Of a stretch of 64,000 nt of DNA, positions 1-8,954 are shown in pieces; position 1 is the stretch's first letter, and every line of letters starts with the position of its first letter. Source of the DNA: Nocardiopsis sp. FR4 (lineage in GTDB: Bacteria > Actinomycetota > Actinomycetes > Streptosporangiales > Streptosporangiaceae); NCBI RefSeq assembly GCF_009830945.1, contig NZ_VWVV01000003.1, positions 248,001-312,000 of the forward strand, written 5' to 3'. Under the pieces are notes generated by a model. It was not told the DNA's origin, did not search any database, and worked only from the letters and a program-made list of their open reading frames with translations. The position numbers and the translations under genes are program-made.

Positions 1-59
1 GAACGCCACCATGGCGACTCCAGCGCAAACACTGCACGCGAACCCTTGCCAGGTCCGTG

Positions 60-572
60 TCAGCACGCGCCCTGCTCTCCCAACCACAGCTCCTCGACCT
101 TCCACCGGCCGTCGACCAGGATCACTGTGGCCGTGTACAACCTCGTGTTCGTTCCGGCGGAGTCGCGGGGAGGCTGACCCTCCAGGACCCATGCGGTGTT
201 GTCCATGCAGTCCTCGACCACGACCGTCCGCGGGTCGCCCTCCAGATCCGACTCCGCGACCTCGGGGCGCAGTACGGGCTCCCCCGAAGCGGTGGCTCCG
301 TCCAACATCTCCGTGGTCAGCTGCAGCGCCTGCCCCTGGGCGTACTTCTCCAGATCGGGGTGGTCGACGGCCCCTTCGAGGGACGCGTCGACCACGGCCC
401 GCATCATCCCGCGATAGGCCTCCACCGCCAGCTCCTCCGCCGATGGGCTGGCGGGTGCTGCCAGAGAGGGAGGCGTGCGCGTCGACTCGCTGACGGGGCC
501 GCTCTCTGATGCCGCGCATCCCACCAGAGCCACCGCTGTTGCCGCCGCCCAACCCGTCACAGGCACGCGCAT
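60..572 (-). CDS. Putative secreted lipoprotein, unknown function
   Basis: The 170-residue product begins with a short basic N-terminus, a hydrophobic Ala/Val run and a lipobox-like ALVGC at about residues 15-19, so it is probably a lipid-anchored cell-surface protein. The mature part starts with a Ser/Pro/Thr-rich linker. It then has an NTF2-like flavour: an acidic helical stretch, a middle part with one Cys, and a C-terminal strand ending in a DGRWKVEELWLG-type motif seen in many actinobacterial exported proteins. It is the most distal gene on the same strand as the conjugation operon (1.9-12.3 kb), so it may be an accessory of that system, but a 200-base gap and a terminator (760-787) separate it from the next gene. 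I do not recognise a named family. Confidence 0.6.
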   Translation of the reverse strand: MRVPVTGWAAATAVALVGCAASESGPVSESTRTPPSLAAPASPSAEELAVEAYRGMMRAVVDASLEGAVDHPDLEKYAQGQALQLTTEMLDGATASGEPVLRPEVAESDLEGDPRTVVVEDCMDNTAWVLEGQPPRDSAGTNTRLYTATVILVDGRWKVEELWLGEQGAC

Positions 573-759
573 GCCTCACCGCCGATTCCTCACCGGGCGC
601 AGCCCTGACACCACGCTTTCGAAGAGTGACACTAGCCACACGAAGAGTCACAGCACAACTGCTCTTCGGATACACACGGTGACGAAAAATGTGAAGAGAA
701 CCACCGGGTCTCGATGTCGCACTTCCTACCTGCGCAAACACGACGGCTGACAAAGAACA

Positions 760-787
760 GGGGCTGTCTCCACAGGGAGACAGCCCC
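760..787 (-). terminator. Rho-independent-type hairpin after the 805-1347 gene
   Basis: A perfect 12-bp stem (760-771 with 776-787) closes on a 4-base loop. Read on the minus strand, a T-rich tract follows it. It lies 17 bases beyond the stop codon of the minus-strand gene ending at 805. Confidence 0.75.
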
Positions 788-804
788 GAAATCGCGGCCC
801 GAGC

Positions 805-1347
805 TCAGGCCACGGGCACCCGTTGTGCCTCCCACTGACGTATCAGCCCGGCCAGTTCATCCCACTCACCAGAGGTGCCCGGAGCAGCCGCCCTGGCGGG
901 AACACTCGGTGCGGGCTTTACCCGACGGGGGGCGTGGGGTGCCGCTCGTCGCCGCTGGTCTCGTTGACGGTACTCGTGCGCGACCAGGTACGGGCGCACC
1001 GCACGCGCTCCGTCGTCGTCCACGCACCAGCCGAACTCCGGCAGTTCAATCGAGGCGTCCGGCGCGGCTTCCTCCCTGTCCTCGGTGATGAGGGCCTGAG
1101 TCCGTTCCGTGTGAGTACGCCTCGCCTCGTTATAGTGCCTGGTCCACTCCGGCTCACGCTCCGAACGTGAGGGACCGGGGTTCAGGGGTTCCCGTCGCGG
1201 GGGCGGCTTTCGAACCTCCGGCTGCGCTGAAGGCGGCGGCTCGGATCCCACTCCGATGATCGCCGCGAGCGCCGCGCCCACAGCCCACCGCGCACTGCTG
1301 ACCCATCCTCGTCGGCGCCTGCGGTGCCGACCCGTACCATGACTCAT
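805..1347 (-). CDS. Single-pass membrane protein, unknown function
   Basis: The open frame extends upstream to 1590, but the ATG at 1347 has an excellent ribosome site (AGGAGG, 7 bases away), so I use it. The product (180 residues) has a very basic N-terminus (HRRRRRG), one hydrophobic helix at about residues 17-36, a Pro/Arg-rich linker, and an acidic segment carrying ELPEFGWCVDDDG near the middle. A basic, Ala/Pro-rich tail follows. Topology suggests a cytoplasmic basic tip with an extracytoplasmic body. It follows the wall-hydrolase gene of the conjugation operon, but about 530 bases and a terminator separate them. No family recognised. Confidence 0.55.
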   Translation of the reverse strand: MSHGTGRHRRRRRGWVSSARWAVGAALAAIIGVGSEPPPSAQPEVRKPPPRREPLNPGPSRSEREPEWTRHYNEARRTHTERTQALITEDREEAAPDASIELPEFGWCVDDDGARAVRPYLVAHEYRQRDQRRRAAPHAPRRVKPAPSVPARAAAPGTSGEWDELAGLIRQWEAQRVPVA

Positions 1348-1876
1348 GGATCTTCCTCCTGGCTGCTTCAGGTGGGGGATCGCGCCTCGGGTGGTGTTCG
1401 AGCACCCCCGGGGCGCCTTTTTTCTTCTCGGTTTTTCTCGCGTGCGAGGGCCGTTTATCGGTGCGGGGCGGGTGTCAATGGCTTCACAGGGTCGTACGCC
1501 CCTGCCCGGCTGCGCTTCCTCACTCCGCCCGGTGCGACCTTCCGGTGCGGCTAACCGGCTTCTGTGCCGGTCAAGGCCCGGTTGGGCCACTAAGTCCCTG
1601 GTATATGTGCGGGTATGGCAAAGAACCCCTTTTCGGACATGCGAAACACTACGGACAAATAGAAATAGTGGAGCTCGCCCAATATGAACGGCGGTTGCGA
1701 TGTTTCCCCATACTCGCGAGAAGTTTCAACCCGTTCGCTTCGGAAAAGTCATGGGCGCAGAAAAAAGGCCGCCGGGTGACAGCGCCCCAGCGGCCCGCGT
1801 GCCCGCGCTGCCCGCCGGGGCGGCCCCGACCCCTATCCGGCGGGCGTCCGTGCCCGAGCGGGCGTTTCAGCGCCGG
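1348..1876. other. Intergenic region, 529 bases
   Basis: No convincing gene on either strand. It contains the ribosome site of the 805-1347 gene, a T-run at 1417-1422, a more AT-rich patch (about 1590-1750) that could hold the promoter of that gene, and the terminator at 1761-1795. Confidence 0.5.
1761..1795 (-). terminator. Rho-independent terminator of the conjugation operon
   Basis: A 10-bp stem (1767-1776 with 1786-1795, one G-U pair) with a 9-base loop is followed on the minus strand by six T residues (1766-1761). It lies about 80 bases after the stop codon at 1877, at the 3' end of the overlapping minus-strand transfer genes. Confidence 0.85.
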
Positions 1877-2935
1877 TCAGCCGGGTCGGACGGCCGCCAC
1901 GAACCGGCTGCTGTAGTAGTCGCCGTCGACCGGCTCGACGCGGATCGTCTGCCCCGACCGGGGCGCGTTCACCATCTGCCCGCCTCCGACGTACATGGTC
2001 ACGTGTGAGGGCGAAGCGCCGCTTCCCGTGTCGTAGAAGAGCAGGTCGCCCGGCTGTAACTGCGCCAAGCCCACACGGGTACCGGCCGCGACCTGGTCGG
2101 TGGTCACCCGCGGAATCGACACCCCCGCCGCAGCCCACGCCCGCATCGTCAGCCCTGAGCAGTCGAAGGCGTGCGGCCCCGTTCCACCCCATAGGTAAGG
2201 CTTGCCGACCTGGGCCAGCGCCCACCCGGCTGCCGCCCGGCCCTGTGCACTGGACGCACCGGAGCCCACCGGAACATGCGTGGTCTGGTCGGAGAGTTCG
2301 GCGTAGTGCCTGATGTGCTCACGCACCTCTTCCACATAGGACTCCGAGCGGTTGTAGCGCAGCAGCGCCTCCTCCAAGTCGCCCTCGTCGTTGAAGTCGA
2401 CCCCGCCTGCCCCGGGATCGCTGACGCACAGGTACACCGCCGCGCTCCACGCCGCGTCGAAGACGTTGTGCGGGTCCGCGACACCGTCACCGGACGCGTC
2501 CAGGCCGTGGGAGGCCCACGTGGCGGGAATGAACTGCATCGGCCCCACCGCACGGTCGAACCCGTCGTCCCCGTCCCATGCCCCCTCGTCTGAGTCCCCG
2601 TGGGGCGTCGTGTTGCCTCCGGCCCCCGACCCGTCCAGACGGGGGCCGAGGATCAGCGGATCCACCCTTCCGGAGGAGGAGACCTCGCTTCCGTCGGCAT
2701 GGCCTGACTCGACCTTCCCGATTCCCGCGAGCACGGGCCAGGTCATCCCCGCACACCCCGGATACTCCTCCTCCAGGCGCATCGCGGCCTGGACGTAGGC
2801 GAAGAGCACCGTGTCCGGGATCCCCTCCACTCCGTGGGGCATCCCTGCCTGGTGCTCACTGCTCCCCATCGCACCGATGAACACCGGCAGCGCGAAGAGG
2901 AAGCCTCCTGCCGCGCCGATCGCGGGACGGATCAT
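1877..2935 (-). CDS. Bifunctional wall hydrolase: lytic transglycosylase plus NlpC/P60 peptidase
   Basis: The product (352 residues) is predicted to open peptidoglycan for assembly of the transfer apparatus. It has an N-terminal membrane anchor or signal (about residues 4-20). A lysozyme-like SLT domain follows, with the catalytic Glu in a GKVESGH motif and an AVGPMQFIPATW block. The C-terminal NlpC/P60 domain has its Cys in FDCSG and its His in SHVTMYVG. This two-domain arrangement is typical of Gram-positive conjugation systems (VirB1/Orf14-type proteins). The frame runs upstream to 3025, but the ATG at 2935 overlaps the preceding stop as ATGA and removes a non-homologous Arg-rich leader. 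It is the last gene of the tightly overlapped operon and is followed by a strong terminator. Confidence 0.88.
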   Translation of the reverse strand: MIRPAIGAAGGFLFALPVFIGAMGSSEHQAGMPHGVEGIPDTVLFAYVQAAMRLEEEYPGCAGMTWPVLAGIGKVESGHADGSEVSSSGRVDPLILGPRLDGSGAGGNTTPHGDSDEGAWDGDDGFDRAVGPMQFIPATWASHGLDASGDGVADPHNVFDAAWSAAVYLCVSDPGAGGVDFNDEGDLEEALLRYNRSESYVEEVREHIRHYAELSDQTTHVPVGSGASSAQGRAAAGWALAQVGKPYLWGGTGPHAFDCSGLTMRAWAAAGVSIPRVTTDQVAAGTRVGLAQLQPGDLLFYDTGSGASPSHVTMYVGGGQMVNAPRSGQTIRVEPVDGDYYSSRFVAAVRPG

Positions 2936-3777
2936 TCCTCGCCCTGCCCAGAAACGGGGTGACGGCGGGCGATGTCCACCAGCCGCAGCGGATCCTGGGG
3001 CCCTGAGGGGTCCACGGGCCGCCATACCGCGCGATCCGGCCCCTGCTCGGCGAGCTGTGCGTGGGTGGTCAGGTAGGCCCTGACCCTGTCGGAGACGTCA
3101 CCGGCCAGCTTGGTTTCCAGGTGCCTCGCACGCTGGTCGGAATGGACCGCGAACAGCACGATGGACGGCAGCTCGCTGTGCCGTGCCAGGTTGGCGTACC
3201 CGATCATCTTGCGGCGGACCGTGGACAGGGATTCGGTTCCGGTGTCGTACTCGAAGAAGGCGTGCAGAACGCTCTCCCCCTCGCTCCACCGCACATAGGC
3301 GTCCGGACGGATATGGACTCCCCACCGGCGTGCGCACTCCCGCTCGCCGTACCAGCGCACCAGGTTTCCTGTGCTCCGTCCCGCCTCGACGAAGCGGACG
3401 AAGCTCTCGGCGAGGCCGTGCACGTGCCCCAACCGCATCGAGTACGCCAGGCGTACCGCTTGGTCCTGGTGGAATCCGAGGTCGTCTGTTTGGACTTCGC
3501 GGTGGTGGGCCAATAGCTCCGCACCCGTGGCGGCCAGAATCCAGTGATCGGGGAGTTTGCCCCACGCAGTATGCCTGCGGAACCGGTCCAGCACCCCGTA
3601 GCGGAGCAGGACCAACAGGCGCCGACGTGCCCGACGTGCGTCCGCGTCGGGAAAGTGCGCCCGGGCGATCTGGTGTGTGGTGAGCGTCTGGTGGTCATGG
3701 ACGTCGGAGACGATCGCCATGTCGCGCGCGGTCAGCCGTGTCATCAAGGACAGCGGCGTGTGTTCGCGTTCAGTCAT
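2932..3777 (-). CDS. Replication-relaxation family protein (relaxase candidate)
   Basis: The 281-residue product resembles the actinobacterial/firmicute replication-relaxation family (Replic_Relax). It has an N-terminal winged helix (TARDMAIVSDVHDHQTLTTH, then a RRARRRLLVLLRYGVLDRF recognition-type helix) and a C-terminal nuclease-like half with a conserved DAYVRW...FFEYDTGTESLSTVRRKM segment. Members occur beside coupling proteins in conjugative elements and are thought to act on plasmid DNA. That role is inferred here from family and position. The start at 3777 overlaps the upstream stop as ATGACTGA, so translation is coupled to the coupling ATPase. An Arg-rich extension up to 3951 is rejected because it lies wholly inside the upstream gene. 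Confidence 0.78.
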   Translation of the reverse strand: MTEREHTPLSLMTRLTARDMAIVSDVHDHQTLTTHQIARAHFPDADARRARRRLLVLLRYGVLDRFRRHTAWGKLPDHWILAATGAELLAHHREVQTDDLGFHQDQAVRLAYSMRLGHVHGLAESFVRFVEAGRSTGNLVRWYGERECARRWGVHIRPDAYVRWSEGESVLHAFFEYDTGTESLSTVRRKMIGYANLARHSELPSIVLFAVHSDQRARHLETKLAGDVSDRVRAYLTTHAQLAEQGPDRAVWRPVDPSGPQDPLRLVDIARRHPVSGQGEE

Positions 3778-6121
3778 CCAGCCTCCCCTCATCGGGATTT
3801 TGCGACGATGCACCGGAGGCGCTGAGTCCCGCCCCGTGACGCCGTGCCGCCACGCGGGCCTGGGTGGCCCGTCCCGCGATCCCCGGCGGCAGCGGGCGGG
3901 TGCGCGCCGTCGCGGCCCCCTGTTCCTTCGCCCCCACCAGCGGTCGTACAACCGCTTGGTAGGCGCCCAGGTGGGTCAGGTCGTAGGCCCCCAGCACCGG
4001 CAACGTGTGCTGTTGCAGGCTGACCGCGTCGTCGGGTGAGGCCGAGAAGTACACCTTCGTGCGAGCGTTGGCCGAGACCGCTTTGCGCAGGTCGGCGGGG
4101 AGCTGGCCCAGCTCCTGGTGGGCGAGCGTCAGTCCGAGCCGGTAGCCGCGGGCCTCGGCCAGCATGTCCTCCAGGCTCCCGGGGAGGTTGAGGAAGTTCT
4201 GGCACTCGTCCACGTACGCGCACAGGTCCTTGCGCTGGTGCTCGGGGGTGTGGATACGGGCGGTCACCGCCTGCCAGGTCGCCGCCAACGCGAACGAGCC
4301 GATCAATGAGCTGGTGTCCTCACCCAGGCGTCCCTTCGGCAGCCGGAGCAAGACCAGGTGGCCGGTGTCGAACAGGGTCGGCAGGTCCACCGTGGACGGC
4401 CCCGACGCCACCACCTGGCGCACCCACTTGCGCAGCAGCGCGGTCCGAAGCTTGTTGAGCACCGGCCCCGTCACCGCGCTTCGGGCTGAGACCGTCAGTC
4501 CGGCGTACCAGCCCCAGAAGTCCGCCAGGGCCTCGTCCGGACCGGTGTGCGCGGCGACCTTGGCCAGGGTCTCGGCCCGAAGCGCGTCGTCGGCCAGCAA
4601 ACGCGGAACATCACCCAGAGTCAGACTCGGGTCGCCTGCTCGGGTCAGGGTGAGCGTGGTCGCCCGCAGAATGTCGTCGGTCCTGGGCCCCCAGTACTCG
4701 GCGTAGATCCTGCGGAAGATGCCCACCACCGTGTCGCTGGTGAAATCAGGGTCGCCACCATGAAGCAGGTTCAACCGCGGCGGCGGCGCGTTGTCGTCGG
4801 GATCGAACAACACCACCTTGTCCACCGCGTGCTCGGGCAGGCGGGCCAGGACGTCGGTGACCAGGTCCCCGCGCGGATCGATCACCAGCCCCGCCCTGCC
4901 CGCCTCCGCGTCCTGGAGGACGAGGTTGGCCAAGAGCGTGCTCTTGCCGGAGCCGGTCTTGCCGAGGACGTGGGTGTGCTGGCGCGCTTCCACCACGCCC
5001 AAGGCGATCGGGCGCCGGGTGCCGGCGTCGCTGTCTCCGACCACCCTCGTGTTCTCGCCCCCGCGCGGAACCGCCGGAGCCGGTGCCGCTGGCCGCGCCC
5101 CTGCCCGGACCAGGCCGGGGACGGTGGTGTCGGTGGGCAGGTGTGCGATCCCGGCCAGCTCCGTGGTGGAGAGCAGGAACCCGTACCCCAGGAACCGGTT
5201 CGCCGCCCACCAGTCGGGTGTGAGCATGAAGCGGCGGTCCAGGTAGTTGGTGCCAGAGGTGAACGCCGCGAACGCCGAGGCCACCCCGTGGGCCCGCCCC
5301 CGCAGGCGCTCCTTCGCGGCTTCGCCGCCATGGGTGGTGGTGAGGATGTAGGCGGCATCGCACGCCAACCGGGGCGAGGACGCCTTGGCCAGGATCGCCC
5401 GCACGTCGTCACTCGTCCCGGGAAGAACCGGCGGTCGGCTGCGCGTGGTGCCGTGAGTAGTGGGGTCCAGGGCGTCGACCAGGTATGTCGCCATTCCGGA
5501 ATGACCGTGCAGGCGGGCCGCCGCCCGGCGTGCACGCGCTGCCCTCCACCCCGTCGCCGGGCGGGCGGTCACGCGCACCAGAGCGTGCTCGCCTTCGACC
5601 AGGTCCTCCAGCGCGCCCAGAAGCGGTCGGGCCGGGTCGTCATCGAACTTCGTCCGCAGCGGGAACGCCTCAGCACGGCCCAACCGGAGAAGACCTCCGG
5701 TGGTGTAGACCCCCGCTGGCAGCGGCGACTCGCCGGGAACCGGGTGGCGGGTGGAGGTGGTCGCCCCGGGCCAGGCCGCGGAGACCGCGCGCTCCACCGT
5801 CCCCGGCGGCACCGCTCCCGGCACCCACACCTGGAACCGAACCCCGGCCGCCGAGGCGACGACCTCCAAGGCCAGGTGGGGTTGGAGCAGCCACCGCGAC
5901 CAGCGCGGTTTGAGAAGCCCCAAGGTGTGGTTCCAGAACGCTGTGGCGTTCTCCAGACTCGCATCGGGCGGGGGAAGGATCTCCACCACCCGGGCATCTC
6001 GGGACAGGTAGCGGTGGCGGACCAGGCGAGTCCCGACCAGAGCAGCACAGACCAGTCCGCCGGTCAACGGGATCACGCCGAGGAGGACGAAGAACCCTCC
6101 TCCGAGCAGGAAATCGGCCAT
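3770..6121 (-). CDS. VirD4/TraG-like type IV coupling ATPase
   Basis: The 783-residue protein is predicted to recruit DNA to the transfer channel. It has an N-terminal membrane segment (about residues 5-32) and a middle region of unknown fold. The P-loop domain carries Walker A GKTGSGKST (about 386-394) and Walker B LCAYVDECQNF (about 632-642), followed by an arginine/TraM-recognition-like C-terminal block (ARGYRLGLTLAHQE...SANARTKVYFS). The length suits TraG/TraD proteins. Either GTG at 6124 or ATG at 6121 could start it. I prefer the ATG, which lies 7 bases after AGGAGG and overlaps the previous stop as TGATG. Neighbours are VirB4-like, PrgI and replication-relaxation genes. Confidence 0.87.
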   Translation of the reverse strand: MADFLLGGGFFVLLGVIPLTGGLVCAALVGTRLVRHRYLSRDARVVEILPPPDASLENATAFWNHTLGLLKPRWSRWLLQPHLALEVVASAAGVRFQVWVPGAVPPGTVERAVSAAWPGATTSTRHPVPGESPLPAGVYTTGGLLRLGRAEAFPLRTKFDDDPARPLLGALEDLVEGEHALVRVTARPATGWRAARARRAAARLHGHSGMATYLVDALDPTTHGTTRSRPPVLPGTSDDVRAILAKASSPRLACDAAYILTTTHGGEAAKERLRGRAHGVASAFAAFTSGTNYLDRRFMLTPDWWAANRFLGYGFLLSTTELAGIAHLPTDTTVPGLVRAGARPAAPAPAVPRGGENTRVVGDSDAGTRRPIALGVVEARQHTHVLGKTGSGKSTLLANLVLQDAEAGRAGLVIDPRGDLVTDVLARLPEHAVDKVVLFDPDDNAPPPRLNLLHGGDPDFTSDTVVGIFRRIYAEYWGPRTDDILRATTLTLTRAGDPSLTLGDVPRLLADDALRAETLAKVAAHTGPDEALADFWGWYAGLTVSARSAVTGPVLNKLRTALLRKWVRQVVASGPSTVDLPTLFDTGHLVLLRLPKGRLGEDTSSLIGSFALAATWQAVTARIHTPEHQRKDLCAYVDECQNFLNLPGSLEDMLAEARGYRLGLTLAHQELGQLPADLRKAVSANARTKVYFSASPDDAVSLQQHTLPVLGAYDLTHLGAYQAVVRPLVGAKEQGAATARTRPLPPGIAGRATQARVAARRHGAGLSASGASSQNPDEGRLDD

Positions 6122-7968
6122 CACGCCACCTCCTCGTCCCCGGCCGCACCGTGGACGGAGGCAGAGCCAGGGCCGTCGCCCCGAGGCTCGTCCTCGTCCA
6201 GTTCCTGTGCCCTCATAGCCGCGATTTCGGCAGGATCAGAGGTGATCAGCCGATGTTCCACCGGTGAGGCGATCGGGTGGAAGCCGACCCTCTGGTGCCC
6301 GGCGACCAGTAGCGCGGAACCTCTGGGGGCGGTGCTGACCAGATGGGTCTCTCCGGCTGAGAGGTGGAACGCCTCGGTTACCCGGTCGAGGTTCTGCGGG
6401 GCCTGCTTGAGCAGGATCTGGGTGGCGGCGTTGGCGATGACCACCCGCCCCAGCTCGGTGCCGAGCACGTCCCCGACGTCCTGGGTGATCAAGGTCAGCC
6501 CCGCCCAGTGCTTGCGTCCGGCTTTAGCGAGCCGGGCGAGGTAGCGGGCTGCGGACGGGTCCTGGAGCAAGAGCCAGGCCTCGTCGACCACGACCATGCG
6601 AGGCCTGGCGGGGTCGCTCGCGGTGACGTGCCGCCAGATCGCGTCCAACGCCAACAGCACCCCGACTGACCGGATTTCGTCCGGCAGGTCCTTCAGTGAG
6701 ACCACCGTCAAGTGACCACCGATCCGCGCGGCGGAGGCGCCGTCGAACAGGGTGGCGTGCGAGCCGTGGGCGAAGGGCTCCAACCGATCCGTCAGCTCTT
6801 GGGCCGCCCAACAGGTGGCGTCTCCCGCACCGGGGTCGGTTGCCAACTCCTCCAACGCGGCGGCCAGGTCGGCGAGTACCGGAGCGGGCCTCTCCCATGT
6901 GGTCGGGTCGCGCATGATCCCGGCCTCGGCATAGGCGGTGATGATCGCCCGGTCCAGTACCGCCTTCTCCGTCGGGGACAGCTCACCGATCATCGCGGTG
7001 ATGAGGGTGTGCAGGAACAGGGCACGGTTCGTGAAGCCCTGTTCGTCCGTGTCCGCAGGCGGGAGGGCGAAGGGGTTCAACCGGCCTTCCGGAGTGCCCA
7101 GACGGATGGTCGTGCCGCCCACGGCTTCGGCCAGGCGCAGGTACTCGCCCTCGGGGTCGATGACAGCGACCTCCACTCCGACCAGCAGCGACCGCAGCAC
7201 TTCGAGCTTGGCAAGGTAGGACTTGCCCGCCCCCGAGCGGGCGAGGACCACCGAGTTGTGGTTGTCCAGGCCGCCGCAGAACCGGTCCCAGGCCACCAGA
7301 CCCGACGAGTGGGTGTTGGTGCCATAGACCACGGTCGTCTCGCCCAGGTCAGCGACCAGCTCGGGTGAGGTGAACGGCAGCAGGGTCGCGGCGGCGTCGG
7401 TGTCCATTGACCGGCCCGTTTCCAGCGCGTCGGTGCCCAGCGGAAGGGTGGAGATCCACCCCTGCACAGCCCGGAACGTGGTGGGAACCACGTCGACCAG
7501 CAGGGACGCGCACAACGCACGCACCTGTTGGAGCTCGGCCTCCAGGACCTCCAGGTCGGGGGCGTGCACGGTGACGTAGACCGCCACCCGGAACAGGCGG
7601 CCCTGGCCGGTGGCGATGCGGTCGGCGATCTCGGCGGCGTCCATGGCCGCCGTCACCTGGTGCGGGTCCTCCACCCGCCCCTGGGACGAGCTGGTGCGGT
7701 GCGCCGACTCCAGGCGGGTCCGGCGTTTGCGCAGCCGTGCGGCGGCGGTGGGAGCGGGCACGGGTTCCAGGTGGAAGGAGATGTCGAGCTGTCCGGGGTA
7801 GGTGAGCAGCGGCTCGGCCCATCCGGCGGTGACCTCGCGCGGATACCCGGTCACGGCCAGCGTCTGGCACACCCCGCCCTCCACCTGCAGGTGGCGCGCC
7901 CCGACATGGATGGCCGGGCCGCCCAGTGCGGATGATCCGGATCGCGCTTTGAGACTGCGAAGACCCAT
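6121..7968 (-). CDS. VirB4/TraC-like conjugation ATPase
   Basis: The 615-residue product is the expected energy-supplying ATPase of a type IV secretion-like channel. An N-terminal VirB4 region (substrate/PrgI-interaction part) precedes the P-loop domain, with Walker A ARSGAGKS (about 243-250), the adjacent VIDPEGEY motif, and Walker B MVVVDEAWLLL (about 458-468). A LITQDVGD block and a NAATQILLKQ block typical of the family follow. A frame extending to 8025 would begin in the upstream gene. ATG 7968 has GAGGAG at proper distance and overlaps the PrgI-gene stop as TGATG. The stop is itself overlapped by the coupling-protein gene. Confidence 0.88.
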   Translation of the reverse strand: MGLRSLKARSGSSALGGPAIHVGARHLQVEGGVCQTLAVTGYPREVTAGWAEPLLTYPGQLDISFHLEPVPAPTAAARLRKRRTRLESAHRTSSSQGRVEDPHQVTAAMDAAEIADRIATGQGRLFRVAVYVTVHAPDLEVLEAELQQVRALCASLLVDVVPTTFRAVQGWISTLPLGTDALETGRSMDTDAAATLLPFTSPELVADLGETTVVYGTNTHSSGLVAWDRFCGGLDNHNSVVLARSGAGKSYLAKLEVLRSLLVGVEVAVIDPEGEYLRLAEAVGGTTIRLGTPEGRLNPFALPPADTDEQGFTNRALFLHTLITAMIGELSPTEKAVLDRAIITAYAEAGIMRDPTTWERPAPVLADLAAALEELATDPGAGDATCWAAQELTDRLEPFAHGSHATLFDGASAARIGGHLTVVSLKDLPDEIRSVGVLLALDAIWRHVTASDPARPRMVVVDEAWLLLQDPSAARYLARLAKAGRKHWAGLTLITQDVGDVLGTELGRVVIANAATQILLKQAPQNLDRVTEAFHLSAGETHLVSTAPRGSALLVAGHQRVGFHPIASPVEHRLITSDPAEIAAMRAQELDEDEPRGDGPGSASVHGAAGDEEVA

Positions 7969-8930
7969 CAGTGCTCCTCCTCGTGCTCGTGTTCGTCGGT
8001 GGCGCCGGTGCCTGTGAGCTCGCATCTGGTCGGCGCGGGGTCGGTGAGGTTTGCGCCCGGGGCGGTCATCGACGCCCGCAGGACCTGTGTGGCTTCGTCT
8101 CCGTCCAGGACCTGGGTGCGGATACCGAGGGCGGCCAGCCGGTCCGCGGTGTCGGCGGCCCTGCGCAGCAGAGCGGGACCTGTCTTTCGGGCGGCACCGG
8201 CCGCGGTCACCACCACCAGCACCTGCTGGTGGGACAGCTCGTGTGCGGCAGTCAGCTCGTCCAGGAAGTCGGCGTGCGCCGTGGCGGCCTCGGCCAGTGC
8301 CGGGTGCGGCAGGCGGGCCGCGTTGTCGCGCAGCATCGCGGTGAACTCGCCCAGGTCGGCGCTGCGCCGCTGGACGAGGATCTGCACCGGTTCGGCCAGG
8401 GCGTCCAGCACTCCGGCGAAGGCGGCGAGCACCTGGTCCTGTTCACGTCCCGAGGCGAGTTGGAAAGGCAGGGTGGTGCAGGCGATCATGACCGCGCACC
8501 GGCCGTCCAGGTCGACCACTCCTTCCGGGGAGATGGCTGAGGCCGGAAGCCGCAGCGGTGCCAGCCTTGGGCCGCGCCGCAGACGTGGCGCCCACCGGGG
8601 CAGTGCCGGGACGTGCCCTGAAGGTGCGGGGACCAGGTGCTTGGGTGCGCGCGCCCAGGCCAGGGCGCTGGCGGCGACCTGTTCCAAGCCCCGGCCGTCG
8701 CGCTCCCCCAGGGCGAGGGCGACGGCCGTGCCCAGAACAGGGGCCAGGGCCATCACGAACAGCCACAGCGGTACCGCCTCCCGCAGGAGCAGGTAGGCGC
8801 CCCACGCCCCCGCCAGAACCGGGGTGATGATCAGGCACTGGCGTGCGGTCAGGTTGAACAGGACCGGTTCGGGCCGGTCGATGTCAGCGGGGATACGTCC
8901 CCGCCACGCGGACGCCTCATCGGTGGTCAC
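7968..8930 (-). CDS. PrgI-family transfer protein (VirB3-like membrane partner of VirB4)
   Basis: The 320-residue product opens with the PrgI signature region (RIPADIDRPEPVLFNLTARQ), then two closely spaced membrane helices (about residues 30-48 and 52-74) and an RDGRGLEQ-type turn. A long cytoplasmic part with an APxHLVPAP segment follows. In Gram-positive conjugation systems PrgI proteins are encoded directly before the VirB4-like ATPase and are thought to anchor it, as here. The C-terminus is His/Glu-rich (EHEHEEEH). Start is GTG with a GGAAACCGTG context; no nearer start keeps the conserved N-terminus. Confidence 0.8.
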   Translation of the reverse strand: MTTDEASAWRGRIPADIDRPEPVLFNLTARQCLIITPVLAGAWGAYLLLREAVPLWLFVMALAPVLGTAVALALGERDGRGLEQVAASALAWARAPKHLVPAPSGHVPALPRWAPRLRRGPRLAPLRLPASAISPEGVVDLDGRCAVMIACTTLPFQLASGREQDQVLAAFAGVLDALAEPVQILVQRRSADLGEFTAMLRDNAARLPHPALAEAATAHADFLDELTAAHELSHQQVLVVVTAAGAARKTGPALLRRAADTADRLAALGIRTQVLDGDEATQVLRASMTAPGANLTDPAPTRCELTGTGATDEHEHEEEH

Positions 8931-8954
8931 ACGGTTTCCTTCCTCGTCCGAAGA

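Noticed and set aside
4547..6544. 665-residue plus-strand ORF
   Set aside because: Lies opposite the coupling ATPase and VirB4-like genes; composition is that of GC-rich antisense sequence.
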